In this document: one piece after another, positions 11,016-23,287 of the stretch
Layout: every line of letters starts with the position of its first letter
Numbering within the stretch: the stretch's first letter is position 1
Assembly: GCA_033002965.1 (NCBI GenBank)
Contig: JAURVB010014879.1
Span: 124,001-188,000, forward strand
DNA length: 64,000 bases
Reading direction: 5' to 3'
DNA from: Piper betle
Lineage: Eukaryota > Streptophyta > Magnoliopsida > Piperales > Piperaceae
Position numbers and translations under genes: made by a program
The notes under the pieces: generated by a model
Seen by the model: the letters and a program-made list of their open reading frames with translations, nothing else
Databases searched by the model: none
What the model was told of the DNA's origin: nothing

Positions 11016-11668
11016 ATGGCAAGCCATGGCCTCAGCGCTAGCTACGGTGACCAGTTCTTCTCCGGCGACGGCGCCACCTACTGCCCCCGACTGGCGTCGG
11101 ACTGCCCAAAAAAGCGCGCAGGCCGCAAGAAGTTCCACGAGACCCGCCACCCGGTCTACCGAGGCGTACGCCGCCGCAAAAGCGACAAGTGGGTCTGCGA
11201 GGTGCGGGAGCCGCATACGAAGGCGCGCCTGTGGCTGGGCACTCACCCCACCGCCGAAATGGCGGCTCGGGCCTACGACGTCGCCGCCTTGGCCTTCCGC
11301 GGCCGCTCCGCCCTCCTTAATTTCGCGGACTCCAGTTGGGTCCTCCCGATTCCCGACACCGGCGATGCCGCCGACATACAAAGAGCGGCTGCGGAGGCGG
11401 CAGAGATGTTCCGGCCGGGGGCGGGAAACCAGCTGATCATGAGGGCCCGGGTGAGGTTAACTCTTCACAAAATGTGGCCGAACCAGCGGAATCCGAGTGG
11501 CCGCCCGGGGTGTACGTCGAAGACGAGGACCCATTCGGCATGCCGATGTTACTGGAGAGCTTGGCGGAGGGGCTGCTGATACCTCCACCGCCGGCGTCCA
11601 TGCATGGATACGGGCAAGAGTGGGAGGAGACATTTGATTACGTAGGACTATGGCCTCACTCGGTTTGA
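11016..11668 (+). pseudogene. CBF/DREB1-like AP2/ERF factor, copy 1, frameshifted
   Basis: This is an intronless, GC-rich AP2/ERF gene of the CBF/DREB1 group, whose members bind CRT/DRE promoter elements and activate cold and drought genes. The frame from 11016 has the CBF signature before the AP2 domain ([16 protein letters not shown], about residues 31-46). The AP2 domain follows (YRGVRRR to NFADSSW), with DSSW in the place of the usual DSAW. After EMFRP the frame goes wrong. The expected acidic C terminus ([11 protein letters not shown] to LWPHSV) continues in the frame that ends at 11668. The change equals a one-base deletion between about 11420 and 11450. The DNA-binding half stays intact in frame one and would gain about 35 unrelated residues, losing the activation tail. 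This could be real decay or a consensus error in a GC-rich run. Confidence 0.85.
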
Positions 11669-12600
11669 GGGTTTAGACTGCACGTTATTGCTGACGTGCG
11701 ACCCTACGTCCCTGCACTTTTTAGCCGATGTGGATCTATCTCACTCGGTTTTACAGTTTAGATAGCCTTTTTAGCTGACGAGGTAAATATTTTTAGTTGG
11801 CTGTACGGAAGCTTCGGTTTTTAGTGTGCACATTGAGAGTCGGGCCAACATTTGATTGGAAGATAAAAGGGAAACATATTTTTTCATTTGGGTGCGTTGC
11901 AGAGAGATTTGTAATGGATTCGAACTTAGGTTTATTCAGACGTGTGTCAAAGCTTTTAGATTGTGAATGTTTTGAAATTATACCTACGAGATTATAAGAC
12001 TCAAACTTAGCTCTCTTCTGCATGAGTTTGGTCGTTGGCTAAGGCCACTCAGTAAAAGGAAAAGTTGTCAATAAATCTCTTATAATAATAGTATATTAAA
12101 CCAAGAAAACTCCCCATGTCGGTGATTGACTTAGACGGTAGCTAATCAATTACCGTTTATATTTTGGATAGATTTACTGTAACAATTACTTTCAAGATGA
12201 TGCGCTGTAAACATTTGCCTATTTGAATAGGATTGTGAAGTCATACGTTCAGAGATTTAACAAAATATTTATTTCCCATTCAAAACTTAAAAGCGATAAA
12301 TTAGTGTTTTGTATGTTTTTATTATTTGAATAGATGGGAATATCGTTCAGAGATAATAAATTTGTCTAAACAAGGGTAGAATACCGAGCGATTTTTCTCG
12401 TAGGAAAAATCTTAGTAAGGCCAGTGTTAACTTTTACGAAATATACATATTTTTTCGATCACACTGACGAAGGCAGCAGCGGCCAGCGCTGTCTCCCACG
12501 GTGGACGACAGCGGTTGCCAACTCATCTACAATCCATGGATGCGCGTACATTCCGAATGGATAAACGCATTACTGTAACCCATTCGTGGGTGCCACTTCC
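11669..12600. other. Spacer between CBF copies 1 and 2
   Basis: No gene is seen. The sequence is AT-rich to about 12460 and GC-rich just upstream of copy 2. Confidence 0.6.
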
Positions 12601-12609
12601 CCCCGCGCT

Positions 12610-12616
12610 TATAAAA
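12610..12616 (+). promoter_or_regulatory. TATA box of CBF/DREB1-like copy 2
   Basis: TATAAAA lies 62 bases before the Met codon at 12678, almost the same spacing as in copy 1. This supports derivation of the two genes by tandem duplication. Confidence 0.7.
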
Positions 12617-12677
12617 CCTCCTTAACACCGCCGCCATCACGTCCACCCACACCACTCCTTCGTACATCACATCAAAG

Positions 12678-13333
12678 ATGGCAGCCTCTAGTACCTCCTT
12701 TGATAACAGCAGCAGCAGCTCCGATGTCAGTCGCGACGCCGCCGCCGCCGCCGTCGTCCCCTTCCGCCCCCAATTGGCCTCCGAATGCCCCAAGAAGCGC
12801 GCCGGCCGCAAGAAGTTCCGGGAGACCCGCCACCCGGTCTACCCGGCGTCCGCCGCCGCGACGGCGGAAAGTGGGTCTGCGAGGTGCGCGAGCCGAATAA
12901 GAAGACGCGGCTGTGGCTCGGCACTCACCCGACCGCAGAAATGGCGGCCCGGGCCCACGACGTCGCCGCCATGGCCTTCCGGGGCCGCTCCGCCTTGCTT
13001 AATTTCGCCGACTCCGCTTGGCTCCTTCCCATTCCCGACACCGGCGATGCGGCCGATATACAGCTGGCGCCCGCCGAGGCGGCGGAGATGTTCCGACCCC
13101 GAGCGGCCGAAGAGGGCGTCGGCGAGAATTCTCCGTCGTCTCCTATTGAAACCGTTGAAACAGCGTGGTCGGCGGGGTGCGAGGAGGCGAAATTGGATAT
13201 GCCGATGTTGATGGAGAGCTTGGCGGAGGCGCTGCTGCTGCCTTCGCCGACGGCGCAAGGGGGTGGGGTAGACTGGGATGAAGCCACGGTGGACTTTGGT
13301 GGCTACTTCCCACTGTGGGCCCACTCGGTTTGA
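12678..13333 (+). pseudogene. CBF/DREB1-like AP2/ERF factor, copy 2, frameshifted
   Basis: This is the tandem paralogue of the gene at 11016. The frame from 12678 gives a Ser/Ala-rich N terminus and the CBF signature ([18 protein letters not shown]). It then breaks at 12843-12846, exactly at the start of the AP2 domain. The following frame continues with [27 protein letters not shown], the [14 protein letters not shown] acidic block and a C-terminal LWAHSV. One base is missing after the VY codons, where family members read Tyr-Arg-Gly-Val. The break removes the DNA-binding domain from the Met-initiated product, so unlike copy 1 nothing useful remains. All other family residues are well kept, so the lesion is recent or is an error in a GC-rich run. 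Confidence 0.85.
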
Positions 13334-14236
13334 GTGTTCAATTACAATTTTGTTCTTGCCAACGTAGCAGCTGATCTCATCAGTGTAGGGAGCTCATTCT
13401 TTGTAGCTTGTGACATGCAGAAATCATATATGATCCAAATTCTTTTTAGATCATGTGAGAATTTCCATAATTTGTGAATGTGATTAAATACCAATTTTCT
13501 ACCATTAGTGCTCACAATTAGTTGATACATGGGAATTGAGAATTAAAATGCTATTTATTACATTAAATCTAGTGTCAGGTTAGCTATTTAATTTTCGAAT
13601 TAAGTTCGAATTATAATTAAATTTAAGTCGAATACAATTGTACTTAAATTCGGTTTAAAATATTCGAATTCAAATTTAAAATTTTAATATTAAATTTCGA
13701 ATCGAGTGAAACTGAGTCTAATATCAAAACCGAAATTTTTTTATTTTCTTGTTTCAAATATTAACTTACTTACGTTACAATGAATATTTGTAAGACTCAA
13801 GAGTTGTCCTTTACGTATGTTGAAAGTAGACTTCGTACTTGCCCATTCACTTGAATAGAAAATGAAAGACCGCATTCAAAGAACCTTTCACTTGACGGCT
13901 GCCTCGCAGCTTAGATTAATTCTTGTGGCTTGCGGGCACACGCAAGAGACACGAAGATATAAACAAGTGAGGGCTTGCTGCTGCTGCGTCACCACTGATG
14001 CAAGGGGCTACGAGCTGGTTGCTGTCTAAACGTCACGTTCAGTCCTTTAGTCTCAAGACTCATGGAATATTTATTTTGTGGGTATTTTCAAAAAAACTTA
14101 CATTAAAATTTCTTTCAAAAAAATAATATGTCAAAAATTTTCTCAAAAAATAAAAAAATAAAACGAAACTATCCTCGTTTTCACGAGCTGCACATCTAAT
14201 TTTAACTTTTTTAGTTAGTAGTCTAATATAATAGGG

Positions 14237-14260
14237 TATATATATATATATATATATATA
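14237..14260. repeat. (TA)12 microsatellite
   Basis: An uninterrupted TA run in the spacer upstream of the third CBF gene. Confidence 0.95.
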
Positions 14261-16406
14261 TTGAAAATAGTATATATAAATTAGAAGTGGATAGAGTATT
14301 TATAAATTATTTTTATTAGATTGACATCATTAATCGGTTATTTACTTCGAAAGAAATATAATAATTTAATTTTAAATTTTAGTTAAAAATATTTTTTATT
14401 GATTGATTTTCTACACAAAATTTATTCTATATTTATACCCTCTTGATTTTATTAACTCATTCATAATGCATACCCACATCATTAATTATTATAATTTTTT
14501 ATATGATTAGTTCAATTTATTAGATATTTGAAATACGAAAAGATAACTAATAATCAAAATATTAAAAAATAATTAACAAAAGTTGATAAGTTTTTATCTT
14601 TTTTAGACAACAATAGACCTACTTTAAAATTTTTAAAATGTACTTCTTTAATAGTATTTTAAAATAAAATTTTATTACAATTACTTACATAATTCAAACC
14701 AAAGGATTCCACACATTAGTTTAACTTGAAAATTTATGACTAACATAATTATTTATTTCATATATTTATTTACATGGATTCCAAATAGTATAACTCACTA
14801 AATTACGCAAAATAAAAATTATAGTTCATATGAGTTGTAGCTTATATATATAAAGTTTGAAAAAGAAATCATTTAGAAATTTATCATTTTCAAACTAAAA
14901 TACTAGTAGTTAATTGATGAATTTATAGAGCTTTCTAAAATCTTCCATTTTTGTATCGATGAATTTTCTAAATTTTGAGAATTAAGCTATTTCGTCCTCG
15001 CATAGAAATAGAGTGAGGTCTTCACATTGTATTTTAATTGTTTGAAGAGTACTTTTCTAAAAATATCTCTAATTTCCCACACTTCAAAAATATTCGTTTG
15101 CTGTCCCAAGAGGAGGTGGTTAGCCTCTGCAGAATAAAATAGTTAATCCCATTTTTTCCCCTCATTTTTATAAAATAAAATTTTACTTTTTATAAAATTG
15201 TGTATAACACGATATCTTGCCCACTACAAATTCATACCATAGTTCCTAGAGTTGCCCGAGTTCCTGCACTTTTAAACTGCATACATGGCAAAAAGAAAAT
15301 TAAGGTGAGTTATACTTTATATAACTTATATATAAACTACGCTTTTAATTTGAATATTTTTAGTGGATTTTACATAATGATTAGTTCATTTATATAAAAA
15401 GTAGGGGCAAAAGTTAGAGGTTGATAAATTTTTATTATTTTTTGATATGAATATGACATAGTTTATTATTTTTAAAAATATACTAGTTTAAATATATTTT
15501 AAAATTAATTTTTATTTCAATTACTTTAATAATTAAAATGAAAGATTTAGAAGTATTAATAGATTAATATAAAAATTTATAAGTACCTTAATTAATTATT
15601 TTTACATTTATTTGCTTGAATGCAGTATAACCCACTAAATTGCTTTAAATAAAAATTATAATTTATATAAATTATATAAATTATATCCCATGTATATTCC
15701 TCTACGGCAAAGTATGTAATTATCTCCCAGGACTCTAAAAGCCCAAGAATATGGACCAGTTTTATCGAACCTTTATCAAGTTTTTATTATCATAAATATA
15801 TCTGATATTACAATCGTCTTCATCATACACACGCGAAGGGGACGCGCATGAAATAAAAACGGATAGTGAACGTCAACTTGATTTTATCATTTGTAATCAT
15901 GATGCCACACTACCAGACCATAAATTGACCGTGTTATTATACTTAACCCATTTCGCAAGTACCTTTTTTTGTATATAGATAATATATTGCTTGGAGAAAA
16001 AAACATAGATAATTTATGTTCAACACATGGAATCAAATTGTTTCAATTAGTAACTTATGACTTGAACAACTGAATTGTGGGTGTTTTTTTGTTATCAATG
16101 TCACTACTAGGAGATGATATTCAGTAAGGTTGACAATTTTGGGGGCGCATTCTGTGTTTTGTGTGTGTTTTTGTTAAGAATCTCAAAGCTTTAATAAATG
16201 ATGTCATGTAGTGTTTCAACCACAAGTGTTGAAGATGTTGACGCAGAGTTCTAAAAGGTCATCCATGGCTGCTTCTAACTAATATTGTGATTGATTGATT
16301 AATTACTTTCTAGTCATGTGTTTCAATTGGATTATTTATGTTCACTTGACAAAATCTACTGTTTTGTTTAGTGGCTTGACTAATTAGGTTTGGAGACCAG
16401 AGATCC

Positions 16407-16498
16407 AAATTGGGCAAGTTGAGGTGATCATTAATTCTCTATAATATGGCATAAATTGGGCAAGTTGAGGTGATCATTAATTCTCTATAATATGGCAT
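16407..16498. repeat. 46-bp perfect tandem duplication
   Basis: Two adjacent copies of a 46-bp unit starting AAATTGGGCA (16407-16452 and 16453-16498) look identical, so this is a recent local duplication. Confidence 0.95.
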
Positions 16499-17765
16499 GT
16501 TTATTTTATTTTTAACATCACATTTCACAATTTTATATTATTCCTCTTTATTTATTCAAGAAAGCTGCACATGTTTAATAGATAATTTGTTTTTTTTCCT
16601 AGTAAACATTTATTTATAAAACCAATATATGTTTAATAGATAGATTTGGTTGAGCCCAACGAATCTGGCAAGATTATCTTTTGATATTTATATTGCTTGC
16701 TCCACATATTAATTTGTTCTGATCCTAAAAGTGTGTTTTTGGCTTTACCCACAAATCTACATGAGCCCATCACCATGCCTTCCTCATACCATCCTTCACA
16801 CTTCTTTATTAATAGATCTGTGCCCCATGTCATTCAAGTGCTTCACAACTGTAATTAGTAGAGTTCATTTTCAATTGTGGGTTATTACCATGTTTATTTT
16901 CTCGTCATCACTTTTTATATAAGTATTGCTTAGTTCTCTATTTAGGGACGTTTAATTTGCGGGAAAGAAATGTAAATAGAAGCAAAATTTTAAGCAAGAC
17001 ATTTAATATAAAAAATCATAGAAGTTCGATGCATTTGGCGGACAAAAATAATAATTTCATCTTAATAGCTGCTCATTATGGATATGTTTTTGAAACCTTT
17101 TTTACTTGATTCGGAGAGATTCAATGAGTAGTTAAAAAGTCAACCATAAAATTGTTAACCAAGAAGAATCGTACATGAAGCTTGACGTAGGTCACGAGGA
17201 GATTTTAAAGTCCAAATTTTTTTTTAGAATTATAGTTTAAGTGGCCAAACGGAGCCGAACAGATTTAGGGGCATCATTGAGTTAAATAAAAGATGCTGAA
17301 TAGTTAAAAGGGGGAATTAGAAGGAAGATATAAGAGCTGGCATATGCAGTAAGTGTATTATATATAATATAAAAGAAAGGTTCTGATAGTGAAATGTTGT
17401 TCAAAGGATTTTTAATTTGAAGGTAATCAATTAATATATATATATCAAACCTTGTTGGGTTTTTTAATGGTGAAAAGATAACACAACGATACAGCTTGCA
17501 AGCAAGTTGCAGGTGATTCAATTCAAAAAGGCTTCAATCATGTCAAACAACAAAGAGACAGGCATGGTCTAGACATGAGGTCATTTAACCCAAAATGCTC
17601 TTCTATTATCTGCACCACCTCTTCTTCCTCCCCCTTCCCCGCACACCCAATCCCAATCCATCTACATCTGTACCTTACCTCATTCATGCTGCTCCATACC
17701 TCCAACTTGATCCCTCTCCGCGTATACCAAGTCCATTTGCCACCAGTTTTCACTCCTACAATCTT

Positions 17766-17773
17766 CTATATAA
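17766..17773 (+). promoter_or_regulatory. Probable TATA box of CBF-like copy 3
   Basis: CTATATAA lies 27 bases before the in-frame Met codon at 17800 and 66 bases before the Met codon at 17839. Transcription would start near 17797, which favours 17839 as the real start. Confidence 0.55.
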
Positions 17774-17838
17774 CCATTGCTCACTCCCTTGTTTCCATTA
17801 TGAGGCGTTGGTTTGGATTGGGTTTGATTGAGTTGACC

Positions 17839-18522
17839 ATGATGAGCATTTGGATTAATTCCGATTCGGATGTCAATGAGGAGCTGGGCTCGCCGTCTTC
17901 GAGGGGACGGGCGTTCTCCGATGAGGAGGCGATGGCGATGGCGGCGACGGCGGCGGGGAGGAAGAAGAAGAGGGCGGGGAGGACTAAAGTGAGGGAGATG
18001 AGGCACCCGGTGTACTGGGGTGTTCGCCGGAGGAACGGCGGCAAGTGGGTATGCGAGGTCCGGGAGCCGAACAAGAAGACGAGGATATGGCTGGGCACCT
18101 TCCCCTCGCCGGAGATGGCCGCCGCCGCCCACGACGCCGCCGCGCTCGCCCTGCGCGGGGCCTCCGCCTGCCTGAATTTCCCCGACTCCGCCTCCGACAT
18201 GCCCGTGCCGGAGTCCGGCAGCGCCCGGGATATCCGGCGAGCCGCCGCGAAGGCGGCGGAGGCATTCCGGCCGCCGCCGGAGGGCGTGAAGATGCAGGAG
18301 AAGGGCGGCCAGCACCTGGCGACAGCAGAGGTGGGCCCAGGAGTGGCGAGTGGGTCCACAGTGGAGGGGCAGGTTGAGGCGGGCCCATCAGAATCCCTTG
18401 CCAACGTTGGGGAGGGACTGTTGCTCTATGACCATAATCCCCAGTCCTTTGTGGCGGGTGGGTTCCACTGGGATGACATGGACGATGACGTGGACTTGCC
18501 ACTCTGGAGCTACTCGTTCTAA
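17839..18522 (+). CDS. CBF/DREB1-like AP2/ERF transcription factor, copy 3 (divergent)
   Basis: This is an open intronless gene of 227 residues from the Met-Met start at 17839; the frame is open upstream to 17575, but the TATA box position argues for 17839. An acidic N terminus leads to a Lys/Arg-rich CBF-type signature ([16 protein letters not shown], changed from PKK..AGR.KF.ETRHP). The AP2 domain follows ([31 protein letters not shown]) and then an acidic C terminus ending DLPLWSYSF, close to the LWSY end typical of the group. The AP2 domain begins Tyr-Trp-Gly-Val instead of Tyr-Arg-Gly-Val, which changes an Arg that contacts bases in the AtERF1 structure. The DSAW motif is also altered (DSASDMP). 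It is probably a nuclear factor with changed or weakened DNA binding. Confidence 0.85.
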   Translation: MMSIWINSDSDVNEELGSPSSRGRAFSDEEAMAMAATAAGRKKKRAGRTKVREMRHPVYWGVRRRNGGKWVCEVREPNKKTRIWLGTFPSPEMAAAAHDAAALALRGASACLNFPDSASDMPVPESGSARDIRRAAAKAAEAFRPPPEGVKMQEKGGQHLATAEVGPGVASGSTVEGQVEAGPSESLANVGEGLLLYDHNPQSFVAGGFHWDDMDDDVDLPLWSYSF

Positions 18523-19440
18523 TATAATCTAGTTTATAATTAAAAGAGAGTGAACTCATTATGATGATTACTATTGAGGTGTTAGCTAAGCATAAGGGGC
18601 CCAGTGCCAAGCCTACTGTATTTTTTCCTTGGCCTTTTTTGGCCGTAGGCCCCACTTGCTGCTTGTTAGAGTACAAATTTGTCGGTCCATTTCGGATCGC
18701 CCGCGGCGCCTCGCCCGGGCCTCTCTCCCTCTTTGAATGATATTTTGTAAGATGATTTTATTTCAGAGAGTAGATATACCTAACGCCCACTTTGATTCGG
18801 TGGTGCAGTTTACTCCTTCGGTTACCAAAATGAATTGCAAACGTCTCACATACATGTACGAACCATTCAAAGTCAGCGTTCAAACTTTAAACAACAGAAA
18901 CTGGTAATGTCCGCGACTTTGACATCCAAATTTTGAAAGGGTCAGATAGACCCCTCTCTAAATTTTGTTGCTTAAAGTCAACGAATTAAAAAGTAAGGAA
19001 CTAATACCAAAACGGTCAACTTATCAAGTCAAAGATTTCCTACACATCAAAATTCGCAAAAGACAGCCAACTTATCAGGGCAAATACTTTTAAGGGCAAA
19101 ACTTTACCCACCCTTTCTGTTGGACTTTGAATTAAGTTTTCACACTGCTAATAACAAGCAGGACAAAGGCTGACCAACAATAAATCATGGGCATTCTGAC
19201 CACTACGTATAAGCAACCCCAGGGAAGAAGAATAATGATAAAGAAAGGTTTAAAAAGTGCTCAAAAGACATTCATAGCACACACCCATAGCATATGGCCT
19301 TTTTGATGCCATGATGTTTTCTCTACCTGTCCCAAACAAGGCCCAGATTTTTCTTTCAAACAAGAAAACCCAGATTTTAAGGCTTCTTCTTGGCTTCATC
19401 TATATTCAAAATTTTTCAATAAGCTAATCAAACAGAAGCC
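18523..19440. other. Spacer between CBF-like copy 3 and GEN1
   Basis: No gene is seen. It would contain both convergent 3' untranslated regions. A short GC-rich patch lies at 18690-18720. Confidence 0.55.
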
Positions 19441-19456
19441 ATCGCCTGACAGACTT

Positions 19457-22400
19457 TCAAAGCCTTTGAGGAGAATCTGTTGCTTTCTTTCCCCTCGAAA
19501 ATGCTGCAATGAAGTCATCCAAGTTTCCAGCCGACCCTTTCTCATCTTTCACTTGTGGGATCACCTTAGTTGCCCTGAAGAATTCAGTAATACTAAGCTG
19601 GGTTCCACCAGACTCTGATTTCCGTTTTCCATCTCCAGAGCCCCCAGAGGGGTTCCTTTTTGACTTGAGTTGTTTTAGTTCGTACATGAAGCAAAGTTAC
19701 AAATGTTGGCTATGTCACAACTTTCTTGTACTAAGAAGAACCAGTGTGAACAGCATTTAACATATAGCAAAGGAACATCTTCAAAGTTGGTCAGAATTCT
19801 AAGGTAAGAGAGGTACAATTCTTACCCTATATCCAGAGTACCTGAAAGAGAAACTCCTCTCTTTACAACAATTTCCAATGAGGTATTAGTTTGACTCTAT
19901 ATTCTTTGGCCTTAGCACTTAGATATATATTCTACTGCAAATCATAAGCTAGGAAATAATGTCATGAACCACCATGAAAAAAATGTCCTAACAAACCTTT
20001 TCTATCAAAAAATTTTCAACCTCTTCTCGAAATGCAGCTTTCACAAGGTCCATGTTTTCATCCGTCAATAAAAAACAGTCTCCACCATCTTGAACAATCT
20101 ACAATACATCCTTTTCATCACCCAACACATCAAAAACCTCATTTCCTTCTACACTTCATCTTCTAGAGGATCAATTTTGATTGGAGTCAAATTAATATTC
20201 GTGCTTGAAGGCAGCCCAACCATCTTCCACTTAACCAAGTATAAGTTATGTCCATACTTTATTCTAATTCTTTGAATAGAGTGAAACTCATATTGCTCAT
20301 ATAACAGCAGGCCTTCTATTGATTTTGTAGAAACTTTCCATAGAAAAATTGTGGATAACATTGGGAATATCCTTTGCTATATATAAGATGGTTTCCAGTT
20401 CTGATGGTACAATAAGAGGTCAATTACAGTTTCAATTCTTGGATCATCCCAGAAAAGCAAAGTTTTGTATTTCTCCTCTGCAACATGAAAATGACATTAG
20501 TATAAAAATGACATCAAAATAACCATTTACCTTTATTTTTGTCTTGAATAGAAAATTATCGGCAATATTGAAATTCCGAGCCAACTAAAGGACCTGTTGA
20601 CATGTAGTTTCTTGAGAAATGATACCTTTTATATGAGAATGAAGAAGTACAAGAGCATGCAACATGTAAGCAAGAAATGCAGACATTGTTTTTCCAGCAT
20701 CATAGCTTAAGCCACATTTTTCCTCATGTTTCACTCTCTTCATAAATGCAAGTTGTTTACTGCTTTTATCTTCAGCTTAATTCACTGCTAGATTTACTAA
20801 ACCTGGCTCTTACGGATTCCATTTTAACTTTGATACTCCCCTCAGCAATTTCCATAAAACTCTCCAACAATTCACCTAGCTTGATCTATAGTTTCTTTCT
20901 AACTGTTAATACTTAGCTCACATGTTCTAAAAAAGTTTACCTACAGCTGATGCAAATATTGATTGATTTAAAAGTCATAGGAACGGGACATCAAGCAATA
21001 TCATGCACAATGAACATAAAGAAGCCGATAATAGATCAAAGCAAACCAGAAACTACCACTGAAGAAGTCTTCATTAGAAGGTCTGAGATACATGTCAACT
21101 ATATCCTTGTTTGGAAAATTATTCTCTGGAGTAATTTTTCACAAACTTTTCTTGCCAATTTTCGCTCTTCATCAGCTTTTTAGATTCCTTCCCTGACAAA
21201 TAATAAAACTGGAATCAATCAAACACATAACTGGACACATTTTCAACCAATTGATAACTAATCAATCTACATACCATGCTGCAATTGACACATTCACATT
21301 TAAATTCCACAGGTTTTTGGGAAGCAATTAGTGCCATGACAGACATTACAATATTCACAAGACAACTTTAGGTGATCTTTTTGCTTCCTGGATGACCACA
21401 ATTTCAACAGTGAGGGAATTTTTTCATAGCTGAACCCGAAACCAGAGCAGATTGGTCTGAATCCACACTGATCATTGCATTTCTCTCACTTAACACTACC
21501 ATTTTTTCCAGCTTCTTGCAACCTGCATCAACATGTAAATTTCAAGCGTATGAAATAACTGTTTTCTTGAGTTCGCAGTTCAGGAAAATGAATAAGAATA
21601 AGGAGCATACCTACACAGCACCTCATCATCAGAAAACTGTTGTATGAAACAAAGAGTTGTCTCAACCCCAATCCCTGGAACTCCCACTAAATCACGGTCA
21701 TTTCCAACAAAAAGGGCCATAGCCACAAGTTGTTTCTCCCAAGCTCAAGCCCCGCTTCAATGTCAGACACATGATAGCATTCAAATGAGTTCTACAGAGT
21801 AAAAACTCCATGAGTAAGACAAAAGACTAAGCTGAGTGAGAAAAAGATAATATGGGACTTAGAATTCCATAAAAAAAAAACATTTGGGAGGCAAATTGAA
21901 GATGGGATCAATCAAATTGCAGACACAGGTTTCGATCAGAGCTGACATTTGGGAGGCAAGATTTCGTAGCTTGATGATTGTTTAATTACCTATTACTGCA
22001 ATATGGAGGTTCTTAGGTTTATCTTCACTATTTCGGAGTGGTGGATTTGTTCACAATATCAAAGACCGGAATGGTTTTGATATTATATATTAAAACATGG
22101 CAATAGATCTGATCAAACGTTGTGGATCGGAAGAGATGATTTTTTATCAAACGTGTTAATTGGATTTCATTATCATCATCACTAACATTGTTTTCATTTG
22201 CTTGTTGTCTAAATCAGTGCAAGCTTGTTAGTACAAATAGTGCATATAAAAGCTTGGACATCTTCTATCCCGTTACAATTGAAAAAATTGACACACAAAT
22301 TAATTGATTAGGTAAAGCTACCTCATGTAGAAAAAGACGATTGTATAGCAAGAATTTTTTTGAAGAACACAATATTAAATTCCCGTCACATTTATAAACC

Positions 22401-23287
22401 CAAAATCTTAAAATTCAGAAGCACATCATAAAAACAGCGTCAACATTTTATAAAAAGAAAAAGAAAAAGATGTAAACAGATATGAAATAAACAACATAAA
22501 CCTTACTATTGGGAGGGAGAGATTTGACCACACACTTCCATAAAGGAAAGCGTCACCATCCGATGTGATGCAAGCATCCACACGACCTTCTCCATTGAGC
22601 CGAGCACAAAGAGCCTCGGCTTCCGCCTCTGCCCTCAAAACTGGCATCCCCATCAATCCAAGCAGTTCCTGCAACATCACCACAAGCTCCTCCCATCAAA
22701 TCACACCAAGAACGGATCAAAGACACAAACTTTTACTAGAAACGAACCACACACTCATCCCCATTACACCCCCACCCCCCCCCCCAACAATGCGAAACAA
22801 AAAAGAACCGAACTTTCCAAGGAACCAACCACGCAATCTTCGACATTCGAATTGAAAACCCGATTCCGCGGGACGGGGGCGCCTTCTGCAACCACGGCAG
22901 GTCAAGCCCCGACCCACGCAGGAACCGCCCCGCCGTCGCCGGCCTCGCCGGCCCCTTCAACGGCGACGGCGCGCCGTTCACCACGAACACCGGGTACGCC
23001 CCGAGCTGCACCAAACAAGCTTCTAACGCTACGAAACTCTACGGAAAAAAATGCGGGGCGGCCATGGGAAAGAAGAGGAAGAGGCCTGGGACTTTGGCGA
23101 AGAGGTTGACGTTGCGGAAGAAGAGGGCGCAGAGGTGGGGGTTCCTCGCACGGCCACCAATGTCGGTCTGGTGTTGGACGACCCAGAGGAACAGGTCGAC
23201 GGCGACCCACTTGTCGCGGAGGAAGTCGACGTCCTCCCACCGCGCGCAGGGCTTGAGCAGGTCCCAGAATCGGCTTGTAATCCCCAT
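19457..23287 (-). pseudogene. GEN1: GEN1-like Holliday-junction resolvase (XPG/Rad2 class IV), multiply broken
   Basis: GEN1 nucleases cut Holliday junctions and flaps in the nucleus. Exon 1 (23287-23093, 195 nt) encodes the XPG N-domain start (FWDLLKP, FLRDKWVAVDL, LFFRNVNLFAK). An 87-nt intron follows, then exon 2 from 23005 (LGAYPVFVVNG, PSPLKGPAR). The exon ending near 22524 holds the XPG-I core (GLMGMPVLRAEAEAEALC, CITSDGDAFLYG). Near 21610-21770 lies the helix-hairpin-helix segment (GND-DLVGVPGIG). A Cys-rich segment follows near 21310-21520, then the chromodomain-like part near 20200-20320 (EQYEFHSIQRIRIKYGH). The last exon (to 19457) ends with a PCNA-binding-type box (QLSITEFF). Lesions: about 4 bases lost just after DAFLYG (near 22530), one base lost near 21733, and a TGA near 21500. 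Exon order is complete, so this is a disabled gene in place and not a processed copy. Confidence 0.8.

Larger units (their letters stand above)
13334..17765. other. AT-rich spacer between CBF copies 2 and 3
   Basis: No gene is seen. It holds TTCGAATT-type low-complexity sequence (13560-13730), a (TA)n run at 14237-14260 and a 46-bp tandem duplication at 16407-16498. Short ORFs here have no coding character. Confidence 0.6.

Noticed and set aside
17575..17838. N-terminal extension of the third CBF-like gene
   Set aside because: The frame is open, but the TATA box at 17766-17773 lies inside it and the extension has no family similarity, so the start at 17839 is preferred.
17680..18676. Minus-strand ORFs of 207-230 codons opposite the third CBF-like gene
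   Set aside because: They are antisense shadows of a GC-rich coding region.
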